Shown: positions 8,268 through 18,589, counted from the first letter of the stretch. The stretch: 64,000 nt of DNA from a bacterium (GCA_030688365.1 JAUYIE010000020.1:1-64000), one strand, 5' to 3'. Numbers and translations are program-made. Notes: a model not told the origin generated them from the sequence alone.

Positions 8268-8813
8268 ATGCCCATCAAAATTACTTTTTTCGCTCATGGA
8301 ACAACTACTGACAATGAAAAACATATCTCATCGGGTGCATCGGATGTAGATCTCTCTGAAAAAGGTATACAACAATCTATCGAGCTCAAAGAACAAACAA
8401 AAGACAAGAAATTTGACGTCGTGTTTTGTTCTGATTTAAAAAGAGCGATTCATTCGGCAAATATTACGTACGAAGGAATCTTTCCGATCATTATTGATAA
8501 ACGGTTACGTGAATGTGATTATGGTATTTATAATGCCAAAGAGTCAAGCATCGTTGAGCCAATGCAAGAGAAAAATATTACTGATCGGTTTCCGGAAGGT
8601 GAAAGTTATGAAGACGTGAAGGCGCGTGTGGCTGATTTTTTGGAATTTTTGAAACAAAATTACGATGGGAAACACGTTGCGATTGTTGCACACAAAGCGC
8701 CACAGCTCGCACTTGATGTGTTGTTGAAAGGACAGACATGGGAAGAAGCGTTTGAACAAGATTGGAGAAAGATACATGCATGGAAGCCGGGCTGGGAATA
8801 TGAACTAAAATAA
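8268..8813 (+). CDS. histidine phosphatase-family protein with altered RHG motif
   Basis: The 181-residue protein has the phosphoglycerate-mutase/histidine phosphatase fold pattern: a first-strand FFAHGTT, SDLKRAIHSA (conserved Arg), an acid in FPEGESYEDVKARV, and the second histidine in VAIVAHKAP. The usual RHG triad reads AHG (residues 9-11), so the phosphate-binding arginine is lost while the nucleophilic histidine is kept. The substrate is unknown; activity may be weak or changed. Confidence 0.75.
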   Translation: MPIKITFFAHGTTTDNEKHISSGASDVDLSEKGIQQSIELKEQTKDKKFDVVFCSDLKRAIHSANITYEGIFPIIIDKRLRECDYGIYNAKESSIVEPMQEKNITDRFPEGESYEDVKARVADFLEFLKQNYDGKHVAIVAHKAPQLALDVLLKGQTWEEAFEQDWRKIHAWKPGWEYELK

Positions 8814-8829
8814 TATTTTTTATACCCCT

Positions 8830-9144
8830 ATGAAAAAGTACGAATACATTTTAAAAAGTTTGCCAAATGCGCTTGGTGTTTTTTTATATATCTCTGCAAT
8901 CGCATTCTTTTTTGCTAACGCCCAAAATATTTTTGGTAATGAAGAAGATAATTTTTTGATACCGGTATTCATGTTGTTGTTGTTTGTTATATCGGCATCT
9001 ATCACAGGGTTGTTGGTACTAGGAAAACCAATTTTTCTTTATTTAAATGGATTAAAAAAAGAAGGATTTATCATGCTGTTTGCAACATTGGGATGGTTGA
9101 TTGTCTTTCTTTTTGCAGTAGTCGCGTTTTTGATTTTACGATAA
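8830..9144 (+). CDS. small membrane protein (104 aa)
   Basis: I do not recognise it. Three hydrophobic stretches (about residues 12-32, 42-66 and 79-103) alternate with charged or polar turns, so it is probably a three-helix membrane protein with a cytoplasmic MKKYEY start. It follows the phosphatase-like gene by 16 bases and may be cotranscribed with it. Confidence 0.6.
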   Translation: MKKYEYILKSLPNALGVFLYISAIAFFFANAQNIFGNEEDNFLIPVFMLLLFVISASITGLLVLGKPIFLYLNGLKKEGFIMLFATLGWLIVFLFAVVAFLILR

Positions 9145-9153
9145 CGTGATATC

Positions 9154-9625
9154 TTATTCTTCCTTACGTTTCCACATCGCTCCAACCCCCTTTTTGTACA
9201 TATACAAAAATCCTCCGCTCACAAACAACAAATCTCGTACACGAATGATAATAATGATAGGGAGGGCAAGTAATGGATTAAGTCCTGCAAATGAAAACGC
9301 ACTGACTTGTGCTACTTCCAGTGTACCATCCGCACCAGGTACGGGGGATGAGATAGCTGACTGCGTATGTGACGAGGTGATACCATGTCAAAGTAAAGAC
9401 AGAAATATGCGAGGTATCACTGGTACGTAAAATTAATTTCCACCGTAGAGTAAAAAGAAGAAAATTAACGATGGAAATACCAATAAAAAGCACTAACGCA
9501 ACAGGTGAAATTTTTTGGATGGACAGCCAGATTGCTTTCGGCCCCGCAGAGTAGATAAGTCCTATAAATAGGGCGATCCCTATCATACCGGCAACGGCTG
9601 ATAATATAGTCTTTTTCATACGCAA
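9154..9625 (-). pseudogene. lysylphosphatidylglycerol synthase-like membrane protein, internally deleted and frameshifted
   Basis: The first 85-90 codons match the N-terminus of the LPG synthase / UPF0104 membrane family (MKKTILSAVAGMIGIALFIG onward, up to LVTYAVSYLIP). In a different frame the sequence then reads PVPGADGTLEVAQ and continues through AFSFAGLNPLLALPI to RVRDLLFVSGGFLY and a stop at 9154-9156, which is the family's C-terminus. The middle, about 150-200 residues including most membrane helices, is missing. This is a deletion remnant unless the assembly is wrong here. Confidence 0.75.
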
Positions 9626-9706
9626 ATTGTACCGTGGATAGGCAAAAAAGCAAACTTGCCAATATCTTGTTTTTTCTTTATACTATATCCATAACTTCCC
9701 TACTGT

Positions 9707-10363
9707 ATGTACATATATTTTTTAGGAAATTCTTGTTTCAAAATTCAGACTCAAGATAAAGAAACGACGCTTTTGTTGGACCCTTTTGATGGTACCACAG
9801 GGACTCTGTCAAAACAGACTGCGGACGTGATTTTGTGCAGTAGTGATCGTAGTGACCATGGGTATTCTGATATTGTAAAAAGAGTGAGTGAACAATCCCC
9901 TTTTATTATCAATAACCCTGGTGAATACGATGTGCGTGGTGTGAGTATTCAAGGAGTTGCTGTCAAACAAGAAGTGAACGACAAAAAAAGTAAATCTGAA
10001 TATGTTTCCCTTTTTTCCATAGGTATTGAAGGTGTATTTGTTGGTCACATAGGTGCGCTCAATCGAAGTCTAAAAGAAGCAGAGTTGGAGGCATTGGGGC
10101 GTATTGATGTTTTGTTATTGCCGGTGGGTGGGGGTCATGTACTTTCACCAAAACTGTCGGTTGATGTGATGTCGCAGTTGGAACCGCGACTCGTGATTCC
10201 TTGTCACTATGCTATGAAAGAAATAAAATTAGAGCTTGGCACACTGGAAGCTTTTTTTAAGGAAAGTGGTATGAAGGCGGAACCAACGGAGAGTAAAATA
10301 AAGATTACAAAAAAAGATTTGCCAGTTGAAGACGTGAAATGTATTGTTTTGAATATTGCATAA
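9707..10363 (+). CDS. MBL-fold (UlaG-like) protein with degenerate metal site
   Basis: The 218-residue protein has the layout of UlaG-like metallo-beta-lactamase-fold hydrolases: MYIYFLGNSCFKI, LLLDPF, a GEYDVRG turn, and a late IPCHYA motif. The normal HxHxDH zinc signature is replaced by SDRSDH (residues 46-51), which removes two of its histidines. It may be a non-catalytic or single-metal relative. It ends two bases before the next gene, so they likely form an operon with gyrA. Confidence 0.75.
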   Translation: MYIYFLGNSCFKIQTQDKETTLLLDPFDGTTGTLSKQTADVILCSSDRSDHGYSDIVKRVSEQSPFIINNPGEYDVRGVSIQGVAVKQEVNDKKSKSEYVSLFSIGIEGVFVGHIGALNRSLKEAELEALGRIDVLLLPVGGGHVLSPKLSVDVMSQLEPRLVIPCHYAMKEIKLELGTLEAFFKESGMKAEPTESKIKITKKDLPVEDVKCIVLNIA

Positions 10364-10365
10364 AT

Positions 10366-11253
10366 ATGGCGCATACTCCATCACATTTTCCATTGCGTCC
10401 CATGATTTCATGGTCTCTTGTGGCACTGGTATTTGCGGGACTCATTATTTTTTGGATACCTTCATTTTTTCAGACAATAAAACAACTTTCCCAAGAAGTG
10501 GGCAAAAGCGCGCATGCGTCGTCTGAAGATTTTAATTCCCAATGGGGCGTGACCCAACAGCAAATCAATCAAGTGGGTGAAATGATCTCGTTAGCAGTTA
10601 CGAACAAAAACATTCTTTCTAAGGAACAGATTGAAACGTTTATTAAAGAGGTGGAAGCACAGACTGCGACCTTAGAATCAAAAGATCCCGTTGCTTTTCC
10701 TGTTCACGAAGATATATTGGACACATCCTTTACAGAGACTGATCCAGCGCGGGCATACTGTACGCGCAATGGCGGACAGGCGGTGACACGTGAACAGAAA
10801 ATACAGGGGTATGACGTATGTATTTTCAAAGACGGCAGTGAGTGCGAGGTCGGTATGTTTGTTGAGGGGTCTTGTCGATTGGGTCAGTACAAAAAAGCAG
10901 AAGATGGAATGAAAAAAATTCCCGACCTCGTGTTAGAAGTGAAAAAATCAGGATATTGTACAACACGGACAGTGCCCACCCAATGGACAGAAGACAAAGA
11001 TGCGACCTATATTTGTTTGGATGGTGTGACAATAAAAAATATTGGTTGGAGTGATGCATCATCAAGCGCAATACGTACTGCAGGTAAATATTATGACATA
11101 CCATCGATTCCAGCCGGAGAATCCTTTACATTCTCCGATATGTTTCCGTTTATCCAAGCGATGGTCAATAACCAAGCAGTGATTGTAGTTGATGCGAAAA
11201 ATAATGTAGAAGAATCAAACGAACATAACAATATCTATTCCTTTCCACAGTAA
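10366..11253 (+). CDS. membrane-anchored protein with DUF333 and CARDB-like domains
   Basis: The 295-residue protein starts with a short cytoplasmic tail and one membrane helix (about residues 16-36). An extracellular region follows: a helical linker, a DUF333 motif ([10 protein letters not shown] ... [21 protein letters not shown], about residues 125-170) and a C-terminal Ig-like domain resembling CARDB adhesion modules (PDLVLEV at about 182 to EESNEHNN near the end). The function is unknown; it is probably exposed on the surface. It ends two bases before gyrA. Confidence 0.7.
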   Translation: MAHTPSHFPLRPMISWSLVALVFAGLIIFWIPSFFQTIKQLSQEVGKSAHASSEDFNSQWGVTQQQINQVGEMISLAVTNKNILSKEQIETFIKEVEAQTATLESKDPVAFPVHEDILDTSFTETDPARAYCTRNGGQAVTREQKIQGYDVCIFKDGSECEVGMFVEGSCRLGQYKKAEDGMKKIPDLVLEVKKSGYCTTRTVPTQWTEDKDATYICLDGVTIKNIGWSDASSSAIRTAGKYYDIPSIPAGESFTFSDMFPFIQAMVNNQAVIVVDAKNNVEESNEHNNIYSFPQ

Positions 11254-11255
11254 TT

Positions 11256-13730
11256 ATGGCATACAAAGAAGAACCCAAAGATTTTGCCGTTGGTCACATA
11301 ACCCCCCGCAGTATCGTAGATGAAATGCAGGATTGTTATATTGATTATGCAATGTCTGTTATTATTGCGCGAGCACTCCCTGATGTGCGGGATGGACTAA
11401 AACCAGTTCATCGTCGTATTTTGTATGCCATGTGGGATATTGGTTTGCGTGCAGGCGGACGTTTTCGTAAATCTGCAACTGTTGTCGGAGAAGTGTTAGG
11501 AAAATACCATCCTCATGGTGACGCATCGGTGTATGATGCTATGGTACGTCTTGCGCAGGACTTTGCTATTCGCTATCCACTGGTCAATGGTCAAGGGAAC
11601 TTTGGTTCTATGGATGGTGATTCCCCTGCCGCTATGCGTTATACCGAAAGTAAGTTGATGCGTGCCGCTGAAGAGATGTTATATGATATTGAAAAAGATA
11701 CAGTAGATTTTATTCCAAACTATGATGGTACCCAAAAAGAGCCGACCGTACTTCCTGCCCGTTTACCAAATCTTCTTCTCAACGGTACTGTCGGTATTGC
11801 GGTTGGTATGGCGACCAATATTGCACCACACAATCTCACTGAGTTGTGTAACGGCATTGAATATCTTATTGATAATCCCGAGTGTGATCTTGACGCGCTT
11901 ATGGAGTTTATCAAAGGTCCTGATTTTCCAACCGGCGGTATTATATACAACATAGGAGATATTCGCCAAGCATATGCTACAGGACGAGGTGGTATTGTTA
12001 TCCGCGCAAAAACAGAGATTGAAGAAACAAAATCTGGGTTATGGAGAATTTTGATAACTGAAGTCCCCTATCAGGTCAACAAATCAACCCTCATTGAAAA
12101 GATGGCAGATCTTGTTCGTGAAAAAAGAATTGAGGGAATTAAAGATATTCGTGATGAATCAAACAAAGAGGGCGTGCGTGTTGTCATTGAATTAAAAAAA
12201 GATACATATCCAAAAAAGATTTTGAACCAGTTGTTTAAATATACTCAACTGCAAGATACATTTCATTTCAACATGCTCGCGATTGTGGATGGTATTCAAC
12301 CCAAAACATTGACACTTAAAGGTATCTTGGAAGAGTTTATAAAACATCGCAGGATCGTAGTTGTCCGTCGTACCGAGTTTGATCTGGCACGCGCACGCGA
12401 GCGGGCACATATTTTGGAAGGATTGGCGATTGCGATTGCAAATATTGATGCGGTGATTAAGACAATCAAAGCATCCAAAGACAAAGAAGTTGCCAAAGTG
12501 AATCTGATAAAAAAATTCAAACTGTCTGATCGACAGGCTGCTGCTATTTTGGAAATGCGATTGGCAACACTGGCAAATCTTGAGAGTATGAAAATTCAGC
12601 AAGAGTTGAAAGATAAGAAAGCACTTATTAAAGACCTTGAAACTCTATTGGCATCACCTAAGAAATTAATGGGAGTAGTGAAAACAGAATTACTTGAGAT
12701 TCGTGATAAATATGGTGACGATCGTCGTACAGAAATTATGCCAAACGCAGTTGATACGTTTTCTGCTGAAGACTTGATTCCTAACGAGTCTACCATCGTC
12801 ATGCTCACACAAGACGGATATATAAAACGACTACCACCTGATACCTTTAAACAGCAACATCGCGGTGGAAAAGGTGTCATAGGCCTAACCACAAAGGAAG
12901 AAGATATTGTAGAACAACTTTTTGCATGCAGTACTCATGATGATATTCTGTTCTTTACTACAAAGGGTCGTGTATTTCAAATGAAGGCGTATGATATTCC
13001 CCTTGCATCGCGTACTGCTAAGGGACAAGCAGTGGTAAATTTCCTACAACTTGGCCCCAATGAAAAAGTTTCCAGTGTTCTTTCTATCAAAGATCTAAAG
13101 AGTTACAAGTATTTGATGATGGTTACAGAACAAGGGGTGGTAAAAAAGACAAACATTGCTGATTTTAAAAATATGCGTAGTTCTGGTTTGATTGCGATTA
13201 GACTTAGAGGTGATGATGCACTACGATGGGTCAAGCCGACAAAAGGAGAGTCGGACATTATGTTGGTGACTAGTGAAGGTCAATCTATACGTTTTAAAGA
13301 AGGCGATGTACGATCGATGGGTCGCGTCGCGTCCGGTGTACGCGGAATTCGTTTGAAAAAAGATGACAAAGTGATTGGTATGGCTATCGTTGCGGTGAAT
13401 GCAAAAAATGCTGAACTTTTGATTGTTATGGGGCATGGCTATGGCAAACGGACATCAGTGAAAGCATACAAAACACAAGGGCGTGGTGGTTCAGGTATTA
13501 AAACGGCGCATGTTACCACCAAAACAGGAAAGATTGTAATGGCGCAAGTGGTGGATCTTACTGATTTGCCAGAAGGAGAAAATGGAGACCTGTTGGTTAT
13601 CTCTTCAAATGGTCAAGTGATTCGTTTGTCCATCAAGAGTGTGTCTTTATTGGGACGTGATACACAGGGAGTACGTCTTATGAGGTTCAAAGAGGGTGAT
13701 GATAAAGTTGCGAGCGTGACGTTGGTGTAG
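11256..13730 (+). CDS. gyrA: DNA gyrase subunit A
   Basis: The 824-residue protein carries the breakage-reunion domain with catalytic tyrosine Y129 in RYTESKL, and a C-terminal beta-pinwheel that begins with a GyrA box (QHRGGKG, about residues 533-539). The box supports gyrase over topoisomerase IV. In the quinolone region the sequence is [10 protein letters not shown], so the position of E. coli Ser83 is Ala90 while Asp94 is kept. gyrB is not in the window. Confidence 0.97.
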   Translation: MAYKEEPKDFAVGHITPRSIVDEMQDCYIDYAMSVIIARALPDVRDGLKPVHRRILYAMWDIGLRAGGRFRKSATVVGEVLGKYHPHGDASVYDAMVRLAQDFAIRYPLVNGQGNFGSMDGDSPAAMRYTESKLMRAAEEMLYDIEKDTVDFIPNYDGTQKEPTVLPARLPNLLLNGTVGIAVGMATNIAPHNLTELCNGIEYLIDNPECDLDALMEFIKGPDFPTGGIIYNIGDIRQAYATGRGGIVIRAKTEIEETKSGLWRILITEVPYQVNKSTLIEKMADLVREKRIEGIKDIRDESNKEGVRVVIELKKDTYPKKILNQLFKYTQLQDTFHFNMLAIVDGIQPKTLTLKGILEEFIKHRRIVVVRRTEFDLARARERAHILEGLAIAIANIDAVIKTIKASKDKEVAKVNLIKKFKLSDRQAAAILEMRLATLANLESMKIQQELKDKKALIKDLETLLASPKKLMGVVKTELLEIRDKYGDDRRTEIMPNAVDTFSAEDLIPNESTIVMLTQDGYIKRLPPDTFKQQHRGGKGVIGLTTKEEDIVEQLFACSTHDDILFFTTKGRVFQMKAYDIPLASRTAKGQAVVNFLQLGPNEKVSSVLSIKDLKSYKYLMMVTEQGVVKKTNIADFKNMRSSGLIAIRLRGDDALRWVKPTKGESDIMLVTSEGQSIRFKEGDVRSMGRVASGVRGIRLKKDDKVIGMAIVAVNAKNAELLIVMGHGYGKRTSVKAYKTQGRGGSGIKTAHVTTKTGKIVMAQVVDLTDLPEGENGDLLVISSNGQVIRLSIKSVSLLGRDTQGVRLMRFKEGDDKVASVTLV

Positions 13731-13751
13731 AAAAATATTTGTACAAAAAAT

Positions 13752-13778
13752 AGCAAGTATGTTTACTTGCTGTTTTTT
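13752..13778 (+). terminator. gyrA terminator
   Basis: AGCAAGTA and TACTTGCT form a perfect 8-bp stem with a four-base loop, followed by six T. Confidence 0.85.
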
Positions 13779-13805
13779 AATTATCAGAGGATCGTGAAAA
13801 AATCT

Positions 13806-14186
13806 TCAAAAAAAGAGTGTTCCTATTTTCCATTCTCCTTTCTCTTTTTCAAGTATCAACATGCCAATACTAGACATGTCAACATTCATTCCATTTTCCT
13901 CAAAACAGCTTATGTTGATAGTGCAATGACACACAACACAAGTCTTACTTGATGCACGATAACGTCGTGCTGTTATTGTAAGTATTTCATCTGGTATGTG
14001 TTGCCACCTGTCTTCCACATATTCTTTCCATCCGTTTTCATTACATATGCGAACATGTTGATTGCAAAGAATCGGGTTTGTGGCTAATTGTTTCAGGACT
14101 TCTTGCACACTATGTGTGTTCCATCCTTTTTCAAATTTTGTAACTCGATTTTCCAGATTTCGGAAAACGGTAATCATTTTTTTCAT
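13806..14186 (-). CDS. hypothetical protein (126 aa)
   Basis: I do not recognise this protein. The start at 14186 is supported by AAAGGAGG eight bases upstream; a longer reading would begin within that site. The protein has five cysteines, including CVVCHC (near residues 85-90) and NISCFEENG, which could bind metal. It is convergent with gyrA and divergent from the rpmF operon. Confidence 0.55.
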   Translation of the reverse strand: MKKMITVFRNLENRVTKFEKGWNTHSVQEVLKQLATNPILCNQHVRICNENGWKEYVEDRWQHIPDEILTITARRYRASSKTCVVCHCTINISCFEENGMNVDMSSIGMLILEKEKGEWKIGTLFF

Positions 14187-14245
14187 CGAATAACCTCCTT
14201 TTTTCAAGATACGCAGCCATTAGGCGCTGTCATTAGCGTAGCGAT

Positions 14246-14277
14246 AAGGGGGAAAAACGTCAAACTACCGCCCCCTT
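14246..14277. repeat. inverted repeat AAGGGGG/CCCCCTT between divergent genes
   Basis: A perfect 7-bp inverted repeat with an 18-base centre lies between the 126-residue gene and the rpmF promoter and overlaps the promoter's -35 box. GC-only arms stand out in this AT-rich intergenic DNA. It could be an operator or an RNA hairpin; nothing in the sequence decides this. Confidence 0.4.
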
Positions 14278-14304
14278 GCAGACTTTAAAATATCGTGATA
14301 ACAT
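14276..14304 (+). promoter_or_regulatory. sigma-70 promoter of rpmF-nusB-rnc
   Basis: TTGCAG (14276-14281), 17 bp, TAACAT (14299-14304). A hairpin GATACC/GGTATC lies in the leader shortly before rpmF. Confidence 0.5.
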
Positions 14305-14359
14305 ACATTTTATCTGATACCTTAGAAATGATGGTATCTTCCTTAAACCACACAGAAAT

Positions 14360-14620
14360 ATGGGACTCCCTGGAAAAAAACTATCAAAATCTTCAAAACG
14401 TCGGCGTGCGGCGCATTTTGCGTTGGATCAGATGCAGTTGGTTGCATGTAAAAAATGCTCCAAGCCCATCTTGCCCCATCGTGCGTGTGTATATTGCGGG
14501 ACTTACAAAAGCAGGCAAGTTATAGGAAAAAGTAAATCTGAAGTACTTTTGAAGGAAGTTTCCAAAGAAGATATTAAAAAAGAACTTTCAAGTAAATTAT
14601 CTTCAAAAAATAAGTCCTAA
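14360..14620 (+). CDS. rpmF: 50S ribosomal protein L32
   Basis: The 86-residue protein is bL32: basic N-terminus [22 protein letters not shown] and a zinc ribbon with CKKC and CVYC. The family is usually about 57-60 residues; this one has an extra charged C-terminal tail (from about residue 56, [19 protein letters not shown]). It starts the rpmF-nusB-rnc group. Confidence 0.93.
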   Translation: MGLPGKKLSKSSKRRRAAHFALDQMQLVACKKCSKPILPHRACVYCGTYKSRQVIGKSKSEVLLKEVSKEDIKKELSSKLSSKNKS

Positions 14621-14634
14621 ACGGCATCAACTTC

Positions 14635-15189
14635 ATGGCAAATCGTTACCTCTCTCGTACATTAGCTCTTCAAACACTGTATCAATGGGATTTCAACGGC
14701 GTTCACGACGCGGTCGTTGATGAAGTGCTTTCTTATAATTTTGAAGAGTTTGCCCCTGACTTTGATGACGAACACTTTGCGCAAAAACTTGTAAAGGGTG
14801 TGATAGCACACAAGGAGGAAATAAATCCTCTCATCATACAATATGCCCCTGAATGGCCACTGGAACAAATTACGGTGATTGACCGTAATATTTTACGTCT
14901 TGGTATCTATGAGATGTTATATGATCAAGATATTCCTGCTCGCGTTGCTATTAATGAAGCGATAGAGCTGGCTAAAGCGTATGGCGGGCCGTCTTCATCA
15001 AAATTTGTAAATGGCGTTCTTGGTTCTATATATAAGGACAGCGCAGACAGTCTTACAGAAAAGGAAGATCGTTTGGAAAAAGCGTATCAAGAAAAAAAGA
15101 AGGCTCGAGAAACCGAATTAGCAGACAAAGAACATGAACAACTGGAAGTGGAACCAGACCTTCCTTCAGAAGAAAATAAAGATGAATAA
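14635..15189 (+). CDS. nusB: transcription antitermination factor NusB
   Basis: The 184 residues contain the NusB fold signatures [39 protein letters not shown] and [27 protein letters not shown]. NusB with NusE binds boxA in rRNA leaders. A charged tail of about 40 residues rich in Glu and Lys extends beyond the normal end. The gene lies between rpmF and rnc. Confidence 0.95.
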   Translation: MANRYLSRTLALQTLYQWDFNGVHDAVVDEVLSYNFEEFAPDFDDEHFAQKLVKGVIAHKEEINPLIIQYAPEWPLEQITVIDRNILRLGIYEMLYDQDIPARVAINEAIELAKAYGGPSSSKFVNGVLGSIYKDSADSLTEKEDRLEKAYQEKKKARETELADKEHEQLEVEPDLPSEENKDE

Positions 15190-15197
15190 GAAAATGT

Positions 15198-15902
15198 ATG
15201 ACAGATGACAAAGTTTTTACTACATTACAAAAAAAGATCGGTGTAACGTTTAAGAAACTTGATACTCTCCGTCAAGCGTTTGTTCACCGCTCATACTTAA
15301 ATGAAAATCCTTCATTTCATCTTGAGCATAATGAGAGATTGGAGTTTTTGGGTGACGCGGTATTAGAACTAATTGTTACTGATTATCTATATGATACGTA
15401 CTCCACTGCCACTGAGGGTGAAATGACCAATTGGCGAGCGAGTGTGGTCAATAGTAAGATGCTTGCACAAATAGCGGGAGATATTGATATCAATGACTGT
15501 TTGTATCTTAGTCGCGGTGAAGCGAAAGACGCAACAGGTAAGGCACGTCAATATATTTTGGCTAATGCGTTTGAATCATTGATTGGTGCAATATATCTCG
15601 ATCAGGGATACAAGAGTACAGAAAAATTTTTACACACATATTTGATTCCACGATTACCGGAAATCATTGAGAAACATTTGGATGTTGATCCAAAAAGTCG
15701 TTTCCAAGAGATTGCGCAAGAGCAAACAAAAATCACGCCACATTATGACGTGTTAGAGGAAACAGGGCCTGATCATGCAAAATGGTTTAAGATGGGTTTG
15801 TATATTGGAAAGGATTTGGTTGCGACTGGTGAAGGTGAAAGTAAACAAGAGGCACAAGTTGATGCTGCACGAAACGGCCTGCGGGAAAAAAATTGGAAAT
15901 AG
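15198..15902 (+). CDS. rnc: ribonuclease III
   Basis: The 234-residue protein has the RNase III signature ERLEFLGDAVLEL, the second metal-binding patch ANAFESLIGAIYLDQG, and a C-terminal double-stranded RNA-binding domain (SRFQEIAQEQTKITPHYDV to KQEAQVDAARNGL). It processes rRNA precursors. It starts eight bases after nusB, in the same transcript. Confidence 0.97.
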   Translation: MTDDKVFTTLQKKIGVTFKKLDTLRQAFVHRSYLNENPSFHLEHNERLEFLGDAVLELIVTDYLYDTYSTATEGEMTNWRASVVNSKMLAQIAGDIDINDCLYLSRGEAKDATGKARQYILANAFESLIGAIYLDQGYKSTEKFLHTYLIPRLPEIIEKHLDVDPKSRFQEIAQEQTKITPHYDVLEETGPDHAKWFKMGLYIGKDLVATGEGESKQEAQVDAARNGLREKNWK

Positions 15903-15930
15903 TAATTATCACAATTACAAATGAAGATCC

Positions 15931-16467
15931 TTAAAACTCTTCTTTTGGTTTGTGCTGTGAAGATTCATCAACCAATCGCGAAAGGATATGTATAACTCCG
16001 CGCGGATTACGTACTTGTTTGAACATAAAACGCTCTTTTTCGCCAGCGGTCTGTATATATACATTACCGTAATTAAAAAGTGTGGGTAAAATGCCATTTA
16101 TTTCTGCCGTCATATCTTGAATACGATGGATTTCTTGTTCGGATACGGAAAACGCAAATAGTCCTTTTTGTTCCATGTCAATAATGCGCTCGGTGGTAAT
16201 AATCCAAATATCAAGTACGTAATCTAGCAAGCTATGTAATGTGAATAACCAAATAAAGAGATAATAAATACTAGTAGCAAGTATAATAAACGCAAATAAT
16301 GTGAGATTGTCACTCAACGCAACGCCAGTCAAATAAACCATGACATATACAATAATAGGGATTAACATCAAAAATACGAACAATAATAAGTCAAGTAGTA
16401 TGATCAATGGATGACGACGCAAACTCAAGATAACATGCTCGTTTGGAAGTAGGTTGAGGTGTGGCAT
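15931..16467 (-). CDS. PH-domain (YdbS-like) membrane protein
   Basis: The 178-residue protein has two membrane helices (about residues 21-50 and 57-80) followed by a bacterial PH-like domain with the pattern DIWIITTERIIDMEQKGLFAFSVSEQEIHRIQDM and a C-terminal ISxL-like end. Such proteins are membrane proteins of unknown role. It is the last gene of a leftward argS group. Confidence 0.75.
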   Translation of the reverse strand: MPHLNLLPNEHVILSLRRHPLIILLDLLLFVFLMLIPIIVYVMVYLTGVALSDNLTLFAFIILATSIYYLFIWLFTLHSLLDYVLDIWIITTERIIDMEQKGLFAFSVSEQEIHRIQDMTAEINGILPTLFNYGNVYIQTAGEKERFMFKQVRNPRGVIHILSRLVDESSQHKPKEEF

Positions 16468-16471
16468 ATGC

Positions 16472-16690
16472 TTATGGATTTATGAGAGGAGTGCCCCAGT
16501 CGATTGCAAGTATATAATACCAGGAGACACCCATGATAATTATACTTCCAATCGCATATACGATTAAGAGTAATCCAGCAGCGGGCATTTCTTTTACATA
16601 CGCAAGGAGATTCCAAATGATCAGTAAACTAAAGATAATCCAGAGAACAAGGAGAAGACCAAATGGGATGAGTAGGATACTTAGTGTCAT
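16472..16690 (-). CDS. small membrane protein (72 aa)
   Basis: The protein has two hydrophobic helices (about residues 5-30 and 38-60) joined by YVKEMPAAG, and a short polar end. It sits four bases from argS and four bases from the PH-domain gene, so it belongs to that operon. I do not recognise a family. Confidence 0.6.
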   Translation of the reverse strand: MTLSILLIPFGLLLVLWIIFSLLIIWNLLAYVKEMPAAGLLLIVYAIGSIIIMGVSWYYILAIDWGTPLINP

Positions 16691-16693
16691 ATA

Positions 16694-18514
16694 CTACATG
16701 TGGTCAAGAGTAGGGATGTTCAATAAATCAAGAGCGTTTTGGAGGGTTCGCAATGCACTATCAATGACTGTCAACCGTGCAGTACGCGCAATGGGCGGAG
16801 CTTTAAGTACGGGTACTTCATGATAGTACTCATTGAGTTTTTTGGCTAGGGTATAGGAATAGCGAGCGATTTTTGCTGGATTGTATTCAAGAGCAGACGT
16901 CCGTACCTCTTGCGGAAAAGTGGCAAGGTGTAGAAGAAGTGATTTTTCTCCTTCAAAATCATATCCTTTCGGAACAGATACACCGGAATGATATTTACCT
17001 TTTTGTAAAATATTTTTAAAACGTGCATACGTATAGAGCAGATATGGTCCTGTATTACCCTGAAATGATATGGACTCTTTTGGATTAAACATTACAGGAT
17101 TTTGGGGGTCAGAGTGCAGAAGATAATATTTGAGAGCAGCAAGCGCAATAGTATGTCCGCGGTGTTGAATTTCTTTTTTTGAAAGAGATGCTTCTCGCTG
17201 GCAAATTTCTTGTCTTGCAAGAGTCTCCAGTTCTGCTAACAAATCATCAATATCCACCACCGTCCCTTCGCGTGACTTCATCTTTCCTTCCGGCAAAGTG
17301 ACCATCCCGTAACTTGCGTGATAAAGTTTTTTGGCCCATTTGTAGCCGAGTATATCCAGTATGGCAAACAACTGTTTGAAATATAGATCTTGTTCGGCGC
17401 CAACCACATATACTGCGCGATCCAGTTTTAGTTGTTTGGCACGGTGGACTGCTAGATAGATATCTTGAGTGATATAGAGCGTCGTACCATCCTGGCGAAG
17501 AAGGACTTTATTTGGAAGATTATATTTTGAAAGATCCGCCATTACCGCGCCGGTCTCGTCTGTTGTAAAAATTTTCTTTTTTAGACCATTTAAAATCATA
17601 TCCTTTCCTTTGGTATACATATCACTTTCTAGATATGTATCGTCAAATGTGATTTCTAATTCTTTGTATGTTTGATTATGTCCATCAAGCGCCCATATAT
17701 TCATTTTTTTCCAAAGCGCTCGTGTTTTTTTATCATTCGCTTCCCATTTGAGCAGACAGTTTTGTGCTTCTTCAATGATCGCTTCTGATTTTTTTGCTTG
17801 TGCGTCAAACGCAACATAATAATCCCCCACAAAATGATCTCCCTTGATTCCCGTGTTTTGCGGAGTCGGGACAGATTGCTTTTTTTCTTTGGCTTCTTGT
17901 ATCGCTTCTTGATATGCAACCATAGATTTGCAGATATGGATTCCGCGATCATTGACTACCTTTGTTTTGGTGACCGTATGACCCTGCGATATTAAGAGTT
18001 TTGCAATACTAGCACCAAGTGCGGCATTGCGTGTGTGTCCGACATGAAGGGGTTTGTTTGTATTGGGGGAAACGTACTCAATCATGATCTGTTCTTTTTG
18101 TTTTGCAGATCCTGTACCAAAATGTTTGTGTTTTAGAATCGTTGGTAATAATTCTTTTGCAAATGTATCAGGATTAAAAAAAATATTGACGTATGGTCCG
18201 GTTGCTACAATTTTTGTAATAGGTAATTTTTGTAGAGTTTTTGATTTGTTTAGGGCGATTGCTAGATCAATGGCAATCATTGGTGGTGCTTTTTTTGCAA
18301 GTATAGTAAGAGGAAAGCATGCAAACGCAATATCTCCCATCTCGGTTTGTGGTGGTTTTACAAAAGATGACGGAAATACCGTAAATGGTGTGTGGTAACA
18401 ACTCGCAATACCTGTTTTAAAAAAGGAAGAAAGTGATATAAGAAGCACATCCCACGTATCTACCATGGCGACGGAGCGCGACGGAGATTTTTTGCGCGAT
18501 GCCTTCGTATTCAT
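16694..18514 (-). CDS. argS: arginyl-tRNA synthetase
   Basis: The class I synthetase charges tRNA-Arg. The HIGH motif reads HVGHTRN in EYVSPNTNKPLHVGH, and the usual KMSKS is replaced by a GKMKSREGTVV type loop, as is common in ArgRS. The C-terminal DALR anticodon domain is present (NTGPYLLYTYARF onward). At 606 residues the size is slightly long; an in-frame ATG at 18466 (MVDTWDVLL) may be the true start. Confidence 0.95.
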   Translation of the reverse strand: MNTKASRKKSPSRSVAMVDTWDVLLISLSSFFKTGIASCYHTPFTVFPSSFVKPPQTEMGDIAFACFPLTILAKKAPPMIAIDLAIALNKSKTLQKLPITKIVATGPYVNIFFNPDTFAKELLPTILKHKHFGTGSAKQKEQIMIEYVSPNTNKPLHVGHTRNAALGASIAKLLISQGHTVTKTKVVNDRGIHICKSMVAYQEAIQEAKEKKQSVPTPQNTGIKGDHFVGDYYVAFDAQAKKSEAIIEEAQNCLLKWEANDKKTRALWKKMNIWALDGHNQTYKELEITFDDTYLESDMYTKGKDMILNGLKKKIFTTDETGAVMADLSKYNLPNKVLLRQDGTTLYITQDIYLAVHRAKQLKLDRAVYVVGAEQDLYFKQLFAILDILGYKWAKKLYHASYGMVTLPEGKMKSREGTVVDIDDLLAELETLARQEICQREASLSKKEIQHRGHTIALAALKYYLLHSDPQNPVMFNPKESISFQGNTGPYLLYTYARFKNILQKGKYHSGVSVPKGYDFEGEKSLLLHLATFPQEVRTSALEYNPAKIARYSYTLAKKLNEYYHEVPVLKAPPIARTARLTVIDSALRTLQNALDLLNIPTLDHM

Positions 18515-18569
18515 AAAGTTTCAAGTATGTTTATTTTATACTGAAATACCAAAAGATACAATACTAAAA

Positions 18570-18589
18570 TGTCATAATTGTGCATGACA
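18570..18589. repeat. inverted repeat TGTCAT-N8-ATGACA upstream of argS
   Basis: A perfect 6-bp inverted repeat, spaced like a dimeric repressor site, lies about 55 bases upstream of argS and near the end of the neighbouring two-gene transcript. No regulator can be assigned. Confidence 0.3.
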
